Positions 53,724-63,977 of a DNA stretch of 64,000 bases are shown piece by piece. The notes below the pieces were generated by a model. It was not told the origin of the DNA and ran no database searches. It worked only from the letters and a program-made list of their open reading frames with translations. Position 1 is the stretch's first letter. Each line of letters starts with the position of its first letter. Both the position numbers and the translations under genes were made by a program. Source of the DNA: Peribacillus sp. ACCC06369 (GTDB lineage Bacteria; Bacillota; Bacilli; Bacillales; DSM-1321); NCBI RefSeq assembly GCF_030348945.1, contig NZ_JAUCEN010000002.1:2170001-2234000 (forward strand), written 5' to 3'.

Positions 53724-54715
53724 GCCTGCGAGTAATCAAACCGGGATTATTGACAAGTATACAGGATCTTGGAAGAAAAGGATTTCAACAACATGGGGTG
53801 ATTGTAAGTGGGGCGATGGATGGATATTCTTTACGAATTGCCAATATGTTGGTAGGCAATGAAGAAGGAGAGGCGGCCTTGGAAATCACCTTAATGGGTC
53901 CGACCATTAAAGTGGAGAAAAATTGCCTGATTTCGATAACGGGTGGGAATTTAACACCAACAATTGATAGTAAGGCTGTACCGATGTGGAAGCCTATTTA
54001 TGTAAAAGAGGGATCGATTCTTCGATTTGAAGGGTGTAAATCAGGTTGCAGGGCATACTTAACAGTTGCGGGGGGCTATGCGATTTCTGAAGTGATGAAC
54101 AGTAAAAGCACATATCTAAGAGCAGGGATTGGCGGCTATAAAGGGAGGGCATTAAAGGCTGACGATGTCTTGGAGTTTAATGAACCTTCCAAAATCCTTG
54201 GTGATCGGGAGTTCAAAGGTCCATTTTCCTTCCCAAAGTGGTTTGTCAATGATAAAGAGTTCTTGCCAGGGGGAAAACCTCTCATCCATTTCATCGATGG
54301 AAGCCAATATGATTATTTCACGGAATCAAGTAAAGATAGTTTTGTAGAGTGTTCATTTAAAGTTTCCAATCAATCCGACCGCATGGGATATAGAATATCA
54401 GGCCCGACACTTGAGTTACAGGATAATGGGGAGTTATTATCTGAAGCGGTCACGAATGGGTCGGTTCAGGTTCCTCCAGATGGAAACCCGATCATTCTCC
54501 TTGCCGATAGCCAAACAACGGGAGGATATCCTAAGATCGCTCAGGTGATTACGGCAGATTTACCATTGATCGCTCAGGTTAGGCCAGGGGAATCCATTCA
54601 ATTCTCACGGGTGAACTTAAAAGAGGCTGAACGGCTTTTCCTTCAAAAAGAACGACAATTCAATGAATTGAAGGTCTCGATTTCAATAGCCCTGAAAAAA
54701 TGGCTTACTATATAA
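53720..54715 (+). CDS. pxpC: 5-oxoprolinase subunit C (KipA)
   Basis: 331 residues from a TTG that overlaps the pxpB stop; GGAGGGGG lies upstream. The carboxyltransferase subdomain A/B fold shows VIKPGLLTSIQDLGRKGFQQ, VSGAMDGYSLRIANMLVGNE, ALEITLMGPT, YLTVAGGY and the conserved SDRMGYRISGP with ILLADSQTTGGYPKIAQVI. It is the partner of PxpB. A terminator follows, so the IclR gene may be on a separate transcript. Confidence 0.93.
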   Translation: MSLRVIKPGLLTSIQDLGRKGFQQHGVIVSGAMDGYSLRIANMLVGNEEGEAALEITLMGPTIKVEKNCLISITGGNLTPTIDSKAVPMWKPIYVKEGSILRFEGCKSGCRAYLTVAGGYAISEVMNSKSTYLRAGIGGYKGRALKADDVLEFNEPSKILGDREFKGPFSFPKWFVNDKEFLPGGKPLIHFIDGSQYDYFTESSKDSFVECSFKVSNQSDRMGYRISGPTLELQDNGELLSEAVTNGSVQVPPDGNPIILLADSQTTGGYPKIAQVITADLPLIAQVRPGESIQFSRVNLKEAERLFLQKERQFNELKVSISIALKKWLTI

Positions 54716-54743
54716 TTCCTCCGGCAAAAAACGCCAACGATGA

Positions 54744-54776
54744 GAAAGTACTCTTTAAGAGTGCTTTCTTTTTTTT
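54744..54776 (+). terminator. Terminator after pxpC
   Basis: GAAAGTACTCTT / AAGAGTGCTTTC with an almost closed loop and a T8 tail. Confidence 0.8.
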
Positions 54777-54881
54777 GTTCCCCTTAAATATATAATTTAC
54801 TGTAGGCCATTACATCCTTTCTTCCGTGTTTTATAATAGAATGATAGATAAGGAAAACATGTATTATGAAAGGAGAAATCT

Positions 54882-55637
54882 ATGCAGGCACATAACAAAA
54901 CGGTCGTGAAATCCATGCAGATCCTTACCCTTTTCATAAATCATCCGAAACTGACCTTTAATGAAATGATGGAACACTCCAAACTGCCGAAAACCTCTTT
55001 GCACCGAATGGTGGGATCGTTGGAAGAAATGGGCTTTTTAACAAAGGACGATGATGGCCATTATTCACTTGGACTGATATTCTTGCAGTTTGGTCAACTG
55101 GTAGGGGAGCGTTTGGATATCAGGTCAATCGCTTATCCCATCATGAAAGATCTTCGGGATGATGTTGAAGAAGCAGTGAATTTAATTGTGAGGGATAAGG
55201 ATGAAGCGATGTACATCGAAAAGGTGGACACCCTGCATCCTGTTCGTCTTTATACATCTATTGGAAGGCGTTCGCCATTGTACGCTGGCGACTCTCGAAT
55301 CATCCTAGCGAATTTGCCTGAAGAAGAGCGTGAAAATTATTTGGAAAGTATTCAATTAAAACCAATCGCCATGGGAACGATAACGGATAAAACTAAACTC
55401 CGTCATGCTTTGGATGAAGCTAGAATGAATGGTTACACGATAACTTCATCAGAACTTGAAGATTATACAAAAGCGGTGAGTGCACCGATACTCAATGGCA
55501 AAGGTCAAATAGTAGCTGGTATTAGTGTGGCCGGTATTGAAGCAAGGTTTCAGGAAGATCGCCTGCCTGAATTGATTGACAAAGTAACGAATGCTGCCAA
55601 GGCAATTTCCATGAAACTTGGTTCTCAAGTTCATTAA
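54882..55637 (+). CDS. kipR: IclR family regulator (KipR-like)
   Basis: 251 residues. The N-terminal winged helix is NKTVVKSMQILTLFINHPK then MMEHSKLPKTSLHRMVGSL; the C-terminal IclR effector domain has LYAGDSRIILANLPEEER and ISVAGIEARFQEDRL. Position after kipA matches B. subtilis kipR, which represses the kip operon. A CCGAA-A-TTCGG palindrome before pxpA is its likely site. AAAGGAG precedes the ATG. Confidence 0.9.
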   Translation: MQAHNKTVVKSMQILTLFINHPKLTFNEMMEHSKLPKTSLHRMVGSLEEMGFLTKDDDGHYSLGLIFLQFGQLVGERLDIRSIAYPIMKDLRDDVEEAVNLIVRDKDEAMYIEKVDTLHPVRLYTSIGRRSPLYAGDSRIILANLPEEERENYLESIQLKPIAMGTITDKTKLRHALDEARMNGYTITSSELEDYTKAVSAPILNGKGQIVAGISVAGIEARFQEDRLPELIDKVTNAAKAISMKLGSQVH

Positions 55638-55772
55638 GGAAAATAGAAAATGATTTTTTCCAAACTATCATCATTACGAAATCGATTAGTTTACTTAATT
55701 AGGATGACTTACATATGATAGTTGACAAAAAAGTAGGGGTCCCCGGATTTTTAAAAAGGAATAATCTGCAAA

Positions 55773-55797
55773 GCCACCGGTTATGGTGGTTTTTTTG
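55773..55797 (+). terminator. Terminator after the IclR gene
   Basis: CCACC...GGTGG with T7. A second hairpin, AAAGGTGAACCAT / ATGGTTCACCTTT, lies at 55910-55940 without a clear T run and may serve the convergent gene. No gene was recognised in 55638-56006. Confidence 0.6.
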
Positions 55798-56006
55798 TCA
55801 TTTTGGCATACTCAGTAGTAACGGTGTAATGATAGCAGCTTTATTAGGAGGGGCTTATCATCAACCATTTCATGAACATAGGGAAGGTAAATTTAACTGA
55901 CCAAGACGCAAAGGTGAACCATCCGAGATGGTTCACCTTTGCTAATATCGCTATATTCAAGCTTTGGAATCTGGTTTCACTTAATTGGATAATCGTTAGT
56001 TAGCCC

Positions 56007-57029
56007 CTAAATACGCACAAAATCTGATTGATTTATATTTCTCGGCACGCCGATGTCAGCCATTGTAAGTAAACCTGGTTTACGGAGGGAATCAATTTGC
56101 TTTGCGGTATTGATAATCATTGCTGCGGTTGCGGTATCGCCAAAAATGCCGTTTGGGACAATCAACCTCTGGGTTTCGTTCCCCTCAATAACGATTTCAT
56201 CTTCTTGCTTAATACCTGCAGACATCGTTAAATCCAGTGAAATTTCCTTTCCGTCCGTTGTCTTGCCCGTGGAAATTTGATGGAGCCCCTTAACATCCCC
56301 AGGTTTTAATGTAGTTAGGGGAACGGTAATATTTTCACTTGCAATCGTTGGTTCTATTATATTGATTACGCTTGAAAGTTTCCAATTGAGCCCATAAGCG
56401 ATCAATCTTACAGACTCCTCAAGTCCTACATGACCAATTTTATCCTGTTCAGCTAAAAATTCAAACTCTTCTTTGGTCATACCGATTCCGACTTTTTTTT
56501 GTAGGGGAAGGCGCCTTTTGGATACATCCACTTTACGATTGACCCTGATTTTGTTAACCGTCGTCAATATTGTTGAAAAAGAAATGGCCATAGTATCCAT
56601 TATGTAGCCTGGATTGATTCCGGTTCCAATGACACTAAGTCCTTTTGCTTTAGCGTAATCATCTATTTCCTTTGCAAGTACAGGGTAGCGATGCCAAGGG
56701 AAAGAAAGCTGCTCACAGGTGGAAACAACTGAAAAACCATGATCTAAAAGCTCTTTGATTTGTGGCCATACTTTTTGTGCGTTTGAACCGGTTGCATGAA
56801 GGGCAATAGGGTGGTCAGCTGCAGAATTCACTTCCTGTATGTGGGTTACTACACACTTGTTCGTTTCTTTTTCATTGATGAGTAAACCAATATCCTTACC
56901 TACCTTATCGGGATCAATATCGACAACGCCGATAATCGATTGTGGATTGGTTTGATAAGCGCTGCGTAGAATTTCAATACCAATGGGGCCGAGTCCGAAT
57001 ACTGTAAATTTAGAATATTGTTTAGCCAT
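56007..57029 (-). CDS. NAD(P)-binding dehydrogenase, 2,4-diaminopentanoate dehydrogenase-like
   Basis: 340 residues. A dihydrodipicolinate reductase-type Rossmann fold opens with TVFGLGPIGIEILRSAYQ, then GVVDIDPDKVGKDIGLL and HATGSNAQKVWPQIKELL. GFSVVSTCEQLSFPW and VIGTGINPGYIMDTMAI are typical of the diaminopentanoate dehydrogenase (Ord) branch used in ornithine fermentation. The other Ord-pathway genes are not here, so the real substrate is probably a different amino or imino acid. The gene is convergent with the IclR gene. Confidence 0.75.
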   Translation of the reverse strand: MAKQYSKFTVFGLGPIGIEILRSAYQTNPQSIIGVVDIDPDKVGKDIGLLINEKETNKCVVTHIQEVNSAADHPIALHATGSNAQKVWPQIKELLDHGFSVVSTCEQLSFPWHRYPVLAKEIDDYAKAKGLSVIGTGINPGYIMDTMAISFSTILTTVNKIRVNRKVDVSKRRLPLQKKVGIGMTKEEFEFLAEQDKIGHVGLEESVRLIAYGLNWKLSSVINIIEPTIASENITVPLTTLKPGDVKGLHQISTGKTTDGKEISLDLTMSAGIKQEDEIVIEGNETQRLIVPNGIFGDTATAAMIINTAKQIDSLRKPGLLTMADIGVPRNINQSDFVRI

Positions 57030-57762
57030 TCATCTCTCATCCTTTCAAATAACGTATAAGAAAAGGCTAACATTGATAGATAAATAATAAAAATAGTTAA
57101 TTTTTATATATTTATAAATTATCGTTATAAAAGGAATGACAGTAATGATATGGCGGATGTATGTAAAAGAGGCTTCAAAAGGTTTTATTAAGAAAAGTCC
57201 CAACTTTTTGTGCTGGACGAAGTGGCTATCGGTTGCAAGGGATTGAAGCAAAACAACCATTCCAAGGCGTGTCGGTATTCTAACCGAGCAAAGTAAAGAA
57301 TTAATCCCTAAAAATTAAAATTCAGAGATATATTTAAACATTCCTTCATATCAAAAACGTGTCCACAAATAGGCACGTTTTTATTTTTTGCGATCACGAG
57401 TTGTATGGATGGTTGTAAATCCGGTTACTCCTTGCCGAGTAGTGTTGATGCGATCTTAGAATCCATAATCAATAATGGTGAAGACGGTATTGTTTCGTGT
57501 TGTTGTCAACGAAACAATACTTTTTTTGTTTTTTTTATTTAAAACTATTTTTTTTATTGAAAAAATATTATCTGAATAATATTGACTATTTAGAAAGTTC
57601 AATATAACATTAAATATCGGTAACAATGTTTTTTATATAAAACATAAAGTTGCTGCTATTTATTTTGAAAGGGGGAGTTGGATAAGTTTAATAGTATACG
57701 AGGCATTATCTTATCACTAATAATGAAAGCGCATCCAAAAAGTATTAAAAGGGGGTAATAAC
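57030..57762. other. Intergenic region with two terminators and an operator
   Basis: It holds the terminator AAAAACGTG / CACGTTTTT (57353-57384) and the stronger GTATTGTTTCG / CGAAACAATAC with T7 (57488-57528), then the 18-bp palindrome at 57627-57644. Short frames in 57200-57320 (for instance VGILTEQSKELIP) hint at a lost gene but are too short to identify. Confidence 0.5.
57627..57644. promoter_or_regulatory. 18-bp palindromic operator, copy 1
   Basis: TGTTTTTTATATAAAACA has 6-bp arms and is preceded by AACAA. A near-identical element occurs at 59449-59466, before the hydrolase gene. Form and spacing suit an IclR- or TetR-type dimer. Confidence 0.6.
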
Positions 57763-59042
57763 ATGTTACAAGGTCAAAAAAGGTGGTTGTACATTGCGGT
57801 TCCTATTTTTTTCTTCTGGTTTTTCGGTCAGATTGATAAAGTGGGCATCTCTGTTATCCAAACTGATCCGGGATTTTTAAGTGACCTTGGTTTAACTGGC
57901 CCGGATAAAAATGCGAAAATTGGCTTAATCTCCTTTATATTCATGATTTCATACTCGTGTTCCAACATTTTTTGGGGGGTTATTATTGACAAGTTAGGGG
58001 CACGGAAAACAGCTGTTTTAGGTTTGCTGGTTTGGACAGCGACCATGGTTATGGGGGGGCTGTCTACTTCATATGAAATGTTTTTAATTAGTAGGGTCAT
58101 CCTCGGAATTGGGGAAGGGATGATGATTCCGATATCGGGTAAATTTATTTCGAATTGGTTTCATAAACGCGAGCTTGGTCGGGCACAGTCATTCTGGATT
58201 ACCGGCAACTATCTAGGCCCAGCAGTGGGTACTGTTATGCTCATTCTTATAATTTCAACTTTTCATTGGCAGGCTGCATTCTTTGTTCTCGCCGCCTTTA
58301 ATTTATTCATTAATATTCCAATGTTCCTTTTCTTGACTCGTAATACGCCAGAAGAACATCCACGTCTCAGTAAAGAAGAGGTCTCCTACATTCGCCAGAA
58401 AGACGAAGCAAATGATGCGGAGCAGAAGCAATTCTTCGCTAAGGATTATCGTTATTGGATTGTCTGGTTTGGCAATTTGATGTCGTCCTTTCTATTCTTT
58501 GGAATCAGCATTTGGCTGCCAACCTATCTCGTTGAAGCCAAAGGCTTTGAAAGAGAAGCAATGACGGGGATTACTTCATTATCGTGGCTATTTGCTCTTG
58601 GATTTGTCCTGGCCGGTGGATTTCTGGCGGACAAAACGAAACGCCCGAGTTTGCTAGCGACGATCTTTTCATATTAACAGCTGTATTTTTGACAATTGCC
58701 GTTATTGCACCAAATCCTATTGTCGCAGGCGTTTCTATGGGGCTCGCTATGGGAACCCAGGGAGGAATGTTTCATCTGACCAATTTTTTCATCATCAAAT
58801 TTTCGACACCTGAAACAGCTGGCCGCGCAGGTGGTTTAATGGGTTTCACAAATATTATGGGTGGCTTTTCAAGCTATATTATGGGGTGGAGTCGCGATTT
58901 GTCTGGCGGTGATTTTGGTCCTTCCATCGGCATGCTGATTGTGGCAGCTATGCTTGGGTTTGTGGCTTACTTGTTTATGATTAAAAGAGAGGCTGCTGAA
59001 TATCACCTAAGTAATAGGACCGGAAATAAAGTAACTTTTTAA
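57763..59042 (+). pseudogene. MFS transporter (ACS family) with a frameshift
   Basis: The first frame (57763-58677) encodes FFFWFFGQIDKVGISVIQTD, RVILGIGEGMMIPISGKFIS and further helices, then stops after LLATIFSY. A second frame continues at once with FILTAVFLTIAVIAP and runs to 59042 through the last helices. Adding one T to the TTTT run near 58664 restores a single protein of about 426 residues (LLATIFFILTAVFL). The rest is well preserved, so the break is recent or a sequencing error. AAGGGGG precedes the ATG, and an operator-like palindrome lies upstream. Confidence 0.85.
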
Positions 59043-59200
59043 ATGGATGGATCAAGGGACAGCAGCGACACGATTGGCAGAAACAGCGCAAATGTTGTGA
59101 AAGCACACGCGCAGACACCCTCCGTAAAAGAAGAACCGAATGTGGAATAGCCTGTCTCAGTTCAAGTGGACTTGGTGTTCAATAAACCGTAGTTAGAAGT

Positions 59201-59243
59201 GGTTTCTCAGTAAGAAGGGGCGCCGGATTCTTACTGAGAAGCC
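59201..59243. repeat. Long perfect hairpin without T tail
   Basis: GGTTTCTCAGTAAGAA pairs with TTCTTACTGAGAAGCC, 16 bp with one G-U, around an 11-nt GC-rich loop. It follows the MFS gene by 160 nt. It may be a factor-assisted terminator or a structured RNA element. The rest of 59043-59448 shows no gene. Confidence 0.5.
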
Positions 59244-59448
59244 AAATAAGTCTTAAAGATAGAATGCCAATGGGTTGATATATTTTTAGACTCACGAGTG
59301 AAAGAACAAGTTGAGTATTATAAATATGTAAATCATCTTTTGTTGACTATAAAAACAGAGTGTTAAAACCAATACACTTTTCCTTTTTTATAACTTACAT
59401 TGACAATAAAGCGATTACATTTTAAAATTGTTAATATATAAAAAACAA

Positions 59449-59466
59449 TGTTTTGTATGTGAAACA
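59449..59466. promoter_or_regulatory. 18-bp palindromic operator, copy 2
   Basis: TGTTTTGTATGTGAAACA, also preceded by AACAA. It matches copy 1 at 57627 in both arms and length. It lies 162 nt before the alpha/beta hydrolase gene. Confidence 0.6.
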
Positions 59467-59627
59467 ACTAGGTTTGTGAGGTTGAATTTATTGAGGAAAT
59501 TTAAAGTGGCAAAAGAAACCTTTTAGAATAAGGAATTTGTGGCTCGCTTACAAGACCGTACACTTGATTCTGTAAAAAGGTTTTATAGAGTTGCCTTTGC
59601 CAAAAACAAATAAGGGGGACTGATTGC

Positions 59628-60715
<1,088 letters not shown>

Positions 60716-60919
60716 CATTTCTAGATAAGATGGTTGCAATTAATTAATAGATTTATAGATTTTTTTAACTATGGAGATAACATCTCTAGTTTGGTTTAAA
60801 GGGTGGAAATTCAATTATTTTTACGGGGAAAGGGAAGGGTTACTTGTACAGGTCTATCCCTTAATGGGTCTAATTTCAGTATGATCAACCAACAACATGA
60901 AGAACAAGGAGTGATTAAT

Positions 60920-61912
60920 TTGACAGAAGAAAAGAAGGTTTATGACATAACAATTATTGGCGGCGGCCCAGTTGGCTTGTTTACGGCGTTTTATGGGGGA
61001 ATGAGGCAAGCAAAGGTGAAAATCATTGAGAGTCTTCCTCAATTGGGAGGACAGCTCACGGCTCTTTACCCCGAAAAGTTCATTTATGATATAGCTGGAT
61101 TTCCAAAAGTAAGGGCTCAGGAATTGATAGATAATTTAAAAGAACAAATGAAAGTATTCGAACCAACAATTTGTCTTGAAGAAGCAGTTGAACAGATGGA
61201 AAAGCAAGCTGATGGAACATTTAAGATCACTACGAACCTCGATACTCATTTCTCTAAATCAGTAATTATTACTGCTGGGAATGGAGCTTTTCAGCCCCGT
61301 AAACTAGAATTGGAAGATTCAACACAGTTCGAAAATAAGAATTTGCATTATTTCGTGAATGATATGAACCAATTTAAAGGAAGAAAAGTTGCGATTCTAG
61401 GCGGTGGAGATTCTGCAGTTGATTGGGCCCTTATGTTAGAGCCCATTGCTGAAAAAGTAACATTGATACACAGAAGAGATAAATTTCGTGCCCATGAACA
61501 TAGTGTAGAACAATTAGTGAATTCCTCTGTTGAGGTCAAGACACCATATATTCCCTCCGAACTGGTAGGGTCGGATCAGATTACTCAAATTGTTTTGGAA
61601 CACGCAAAGACTCAACAAAAAGAAGTGGTGGAGGTAGATGATTTAATTATTAATTACGGCTTTGTCTCTTCTCTTGGCGCGATTAAAGAATGGGGTCTAA
61701 ACATCAATAAAAATGCAATTATCGTCAATTCCAAACAAGAAACGAATATTTCAGGCATTTATGCAGCCGGGGATATTTGTACGTATGATGGAAAGGTTAA
61801 ATTGATTGCTTCTGGATTTGGTGAAGGTCCTACGGCTGTCAATAATGCTAAAGCCTACATTGATCCCAAAGCGAAAGTTCAGCCGATGCATAGTACTTCC
61901 TTATTTAATTAA
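60920..61912 (+). CDS. Ferredoxin-NADP+ reductase, thioredoxin-reductase type (YumC-like)
   Basis: 330 residues from TTG at 60920, which has AAGGAG upstream and gives the family N-terminus; the open frame extends further upstream without a ribosome site. FAD motif [20 protein letters not shown], then [21 protein letters not shown] motif [19 protein letters not shown] with [12 protein letters not shown]-terminal [20 protein letters not shown]. There is no CxxC, as in YumC and unlike thioredoxin reductase. It reduces the adjacent ferredoxin with NADPH. The spacing of 204 nt suggests its own control or an mRNA processing region. Confidence 0.93.
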   Translation: MTEEKKVYDITIIGGGPVGLFTAFYGGMRQAKVKIIESLPQLGGQLTALYPEKFIYDIAGFPKVRAQELIDNLKEQMKVFEPTICLEEAVEQMEKQADGTFKITTNLDTHFSKSVIITAGNGAFQPRKLELEDSTQFENKNLHYFVNDMNQFKGRKVAILGGGDSAVDWALMLEPIAEKVTLIHRRDKFRAHEHSVEQLVNSSVEVKTPYIPSELVGSDQITQIVLEHAKTQQKEVVEVDDLIINYGFVSSLGAIKEWGLNINKNAIIVNSKQETNISGIYAAGDICTYDGKVKLIASGFGEGPTAVNNAKAYIDPKAKVQPMHSTSLFN

Positions 61913-62075
61913 CCTGAAAGGGAATTTAAAGATTTAATAAATTTGATATAGAAAGGTACTAATTGGGAACAGCTTATATAAATAATAATCAGTCCAATTG
62001 CCTTCATTATAGGTCCTGATTACATAAACGCTACGTCAAGACGAATATTACATTCAAAGCTACACATTCAAAAAT

Positions 62076-62113
62076 AAAAGTCGAATTTCTTCAAAGATAG
62101 GAATTCGACTTTT
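62076..62113 (+). terminator. Hairpin after the reductase gene
   Basis: AAAAGTCGAATT / AATTCGACTTTT, 12 bp perfect, with the T run inside the stem. Confidence 0.6.
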
Positions 62114-62260
62114 AGATCGTTTAAGTAAGGTCCCCCATAGCGATTCTTCACAATATGTTTCTTCGTAAGTAAAAAATAGTATTGAATAGGTTATTAATAG
62201 AAAATAACTAGAGGTTCCTATCTAACGAAATCCCTACTTGTTCTGCCACGACTTAGGGTG

Positions 62261-62304
62261 GGTCAGCTATCGTAGGATTCCACTACCCCTACGATAGCTG
62301 ATCC
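62261..62304. repeat. Long inverted repeat
   Basis: GGTCAGCTATCGTAGG pairs with CCTACGATAGCTGATCC, with one bulged T, around an 11-nt loop. It has no T tail and is not next to a gene end. It may be a mobile-element end or a regulatory structure. Confidence 0.45.
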
Positions 62305-62344
62305 AAAGAATTTAGGAATAACCTCTTTATTTAATCCTTAATTT

Positions 62345-62670
62345 TTTCCTGCGTTTATATTCACATCTCCTTTTAATTCTTCAATGACAAATTCCAGGGT
62401 AGGGCTGCGAAAAGCAGAAGCCCCTTTACTCTTTAAGATCGTCGAAAATAGAAATAATTGCTTACAAATTATTCAAACCAAATCAGGTTTCCATCTTTAA
62501 AATCCATTTCAGTTTCAGATTCACACAATTGTTTAAAGTTCATTAATATGCTCTTCAATGAGTTTATCCGGTTAATTAAATTTTTCCATGTGATGATGAT
62601 AAATGGGTTCTTCGGCCAACAATTGCGATGTCGGGAATATCCTTTGTAATTTAATCGAAATTTTTTTCAG
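62345..62670 (-). pseudogene. Unidentified decayed gene
   Basis: Minus-strand frames in order read LAEEPIYHHHMEKFN, stop, PDKLIEEHINEL, frameshift, FKQLCESETEMDFKDGNLIW, then STILKSKGASAFRSP with TLEFVIEELKGDVNINAGKN and a final stop. The fragments read like one protein broken by two or three lesions. The family is not recognised. Confidence 0.35.
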
Positions 62671-62785
62671 ACATCAGTTCAGAAAAATAATCACACAATA
62701 TTTATCGAATTGTGCAATTAGGCACATTTCCCGTGCATTTGATTATTGCAGACATTCTGTTTTTATTTAAAATTATACACAAATG

Positions 62786-62797
62786 TGCGATATCGCA
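62786..62797. promoter_or_regulatory. Palindrome upstream of the CMD-family gene
   Basis: TGCGATATCGCA is a perfect 12-bp palindrome 84 nt before the start of the gene at 62881. A looser repeat CACAAT...ATTGTG lies at 62694-62714. Either could bind a regulator. Confidence 0.45.
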
Positions 62798-62880
62798 TCA
62801 ATATGTAATTTTTATTGGGCATCAAATTTAACTACCTACGGCAAAATAGAAGAGTAAAAAAATGAAAGAAGGGATAGTAA

Positions 62881-63210
62881 ATGTCAAATTCAATAGAACC
62901 TACTCCAGCACAGAAAATGATCGGAGATATTGCTCCCAAGCTTGTACAATTAAACGATGATGTTTTGTTTGGGGATATATGGGAGCGTGGGGAACTTTCT
63001 CCCCGTGACCGTAGTTTAATTACCGTATCTTCTTTAATAACCGGTGGAAATACACAACAACTAGGATTTCACTTAAACAAAGCAAAGGAAAACGGTCTTT
63101 CTGAAGAAGAACTTATTGAAGTCATTACCCATCTTGCTTTTTATGCTGGCTGGCCAAAAGCGATGTCTGCAATCATGGTTGCTAAGGAATTGTTTTCGAA
63201 AGAAAAATAG
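62881..63210 (+). CDS. Carboxymuconolactone decarboxylase family protein
   Basis: 109 residues. The CMD/AhpD-like pattern is LNDDVLFGDIWERGELSPRD, then RSLITVSSLITGGNTQQLGF HLNKA and HLAFYAGWPKAMSA. There is no CxxC motif, so it is not an AhpD peroxidase; it belongs to the decarboxylase-like branch. In many Bacillaceae such genes sit beside SDR and aldo-keto reductases, and remnants of both follow here. GAAGGGA precedes the ATG. Confidence 0.9.
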   Translation: MSNSIEPTPAQKMIGDIAPKLVQLNDDVLFGDIWERGELSPRDRSLITVSSLITGGNTQQLGFHLNKAKENGLSEEELIEVITHLAFYAGWPKAMSAIMVAKELFSKEK

Positions 63211-63219
63211 CAATGAAAT

Positions 63220-63447
63220 TTTAAAAGTAAAATCGATGTATTAGTGAATAATGCAGGAGTGATGCCACAATCATTCCTTTTTAAGAAGAAAATCGATGAA
63301 TGGAATATGATGATCAATGTGAACATCAAAGGCGTACTTTATGGCATTGCAGTTGTTCTGGCTACAATGAGGGAACAGAAATCCGGGCACATCATTAATG
63401 ATGAGTTTGCCCCCACTTTAATTTTTGGGGCAAACATAGACATTTAA
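63220..63447 (+). pseudogene. Internal fragment of a short-chain dehydrogenase gene
   Basis: The frame reads [16 protein letters not shown], then [40 protein letters not shown] and then unrelated sequence. This is the NNAG to GHIIN core of an SDR enzyme. The N-terminal cofactor motif TGxxxGxG and the catalytic YxxxK are missing, so it is dead. Confidence 0.8.
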
Positions 63448-63474
63448 TACTTTATTTGTTTTAAAAGGCATTAG

Positions 63475-63977
63475 GGATTTCTACAAAAGGACACTTTGCC
63501 CGTTTTGAAGTAATACAACCTATGTTTTACTTGGTTAAACGTCAAACTGAGGTCGGAATTTCACCTCTGCCCGCTTCCGAACAGGTTGGAGTATCCTCTA
63601 GCTATAGCCCTTTAGGAGCTGGACTTCTTAAAAGGTAACATGGGGATAAACGAACATAGGAAAGACGGTTAGTGGTAGATAAACGATATTCTGATCGCTA
63701 TTTGGATGAAATGAATATCGCTGTAGCTGACCGATTTAATGGGTATGCTGCAGAACATGGCATTGACATCTAAACATTTGTGGTTGTCTGGGTTATGTCG
63801 GAGCCTGCAATAACAGCACCCATTATCGGGTCAAGAAATTTATAACAACTCGAGTCTTTCCTTGCTCCTTTTGATGTGGACATGACCCTGGAATGGCGGA
63901 ATGAAATATCTTCATTATCTATTACTCCTGCACCTGCAACGGACCTAGGAGAAACGCTATTACCGATGTCGACATAA
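63475..63977 (+). pseudogene. Decayed aldo/keto reductase gene (C-terminal part)
   Basis: Frames in order give HFARFEVIQPMFYLVKRQTE, VSSSYSPLGAGLLKR, stop, VVDKRYSDRYLDEMNIAVAD, RFNGYAAEHGIDI, stop, FVVVWVMSEPAITAPIIGSR, stop, QLESFLAPFDVDM and ISSLSITPAPATDLGETL. The order and motifs (IQP-x-Y, YSPLG-x-GLL, PI-x-G-x-R) are those of NADPH-dependent aldo/keto reductases. Three or more lesions make it non-functional; its N-terminal half is missing. Confidence 0.8.

Noticed and set aside
55715..55900. 61-codon plus-strand frame after the IclR gene
   Set aside because: It runs through a terminator hairpin (CCACC/GGTGG with T7) and has no ribosome site.
59500..59627. Short frame reading KEFVARLQDRTLDSVKRF before the hydrolase gene
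   Set aside because: It has coding-like composition but no start, an upstream stop and no recognised family; too short to list as a gene remnant.
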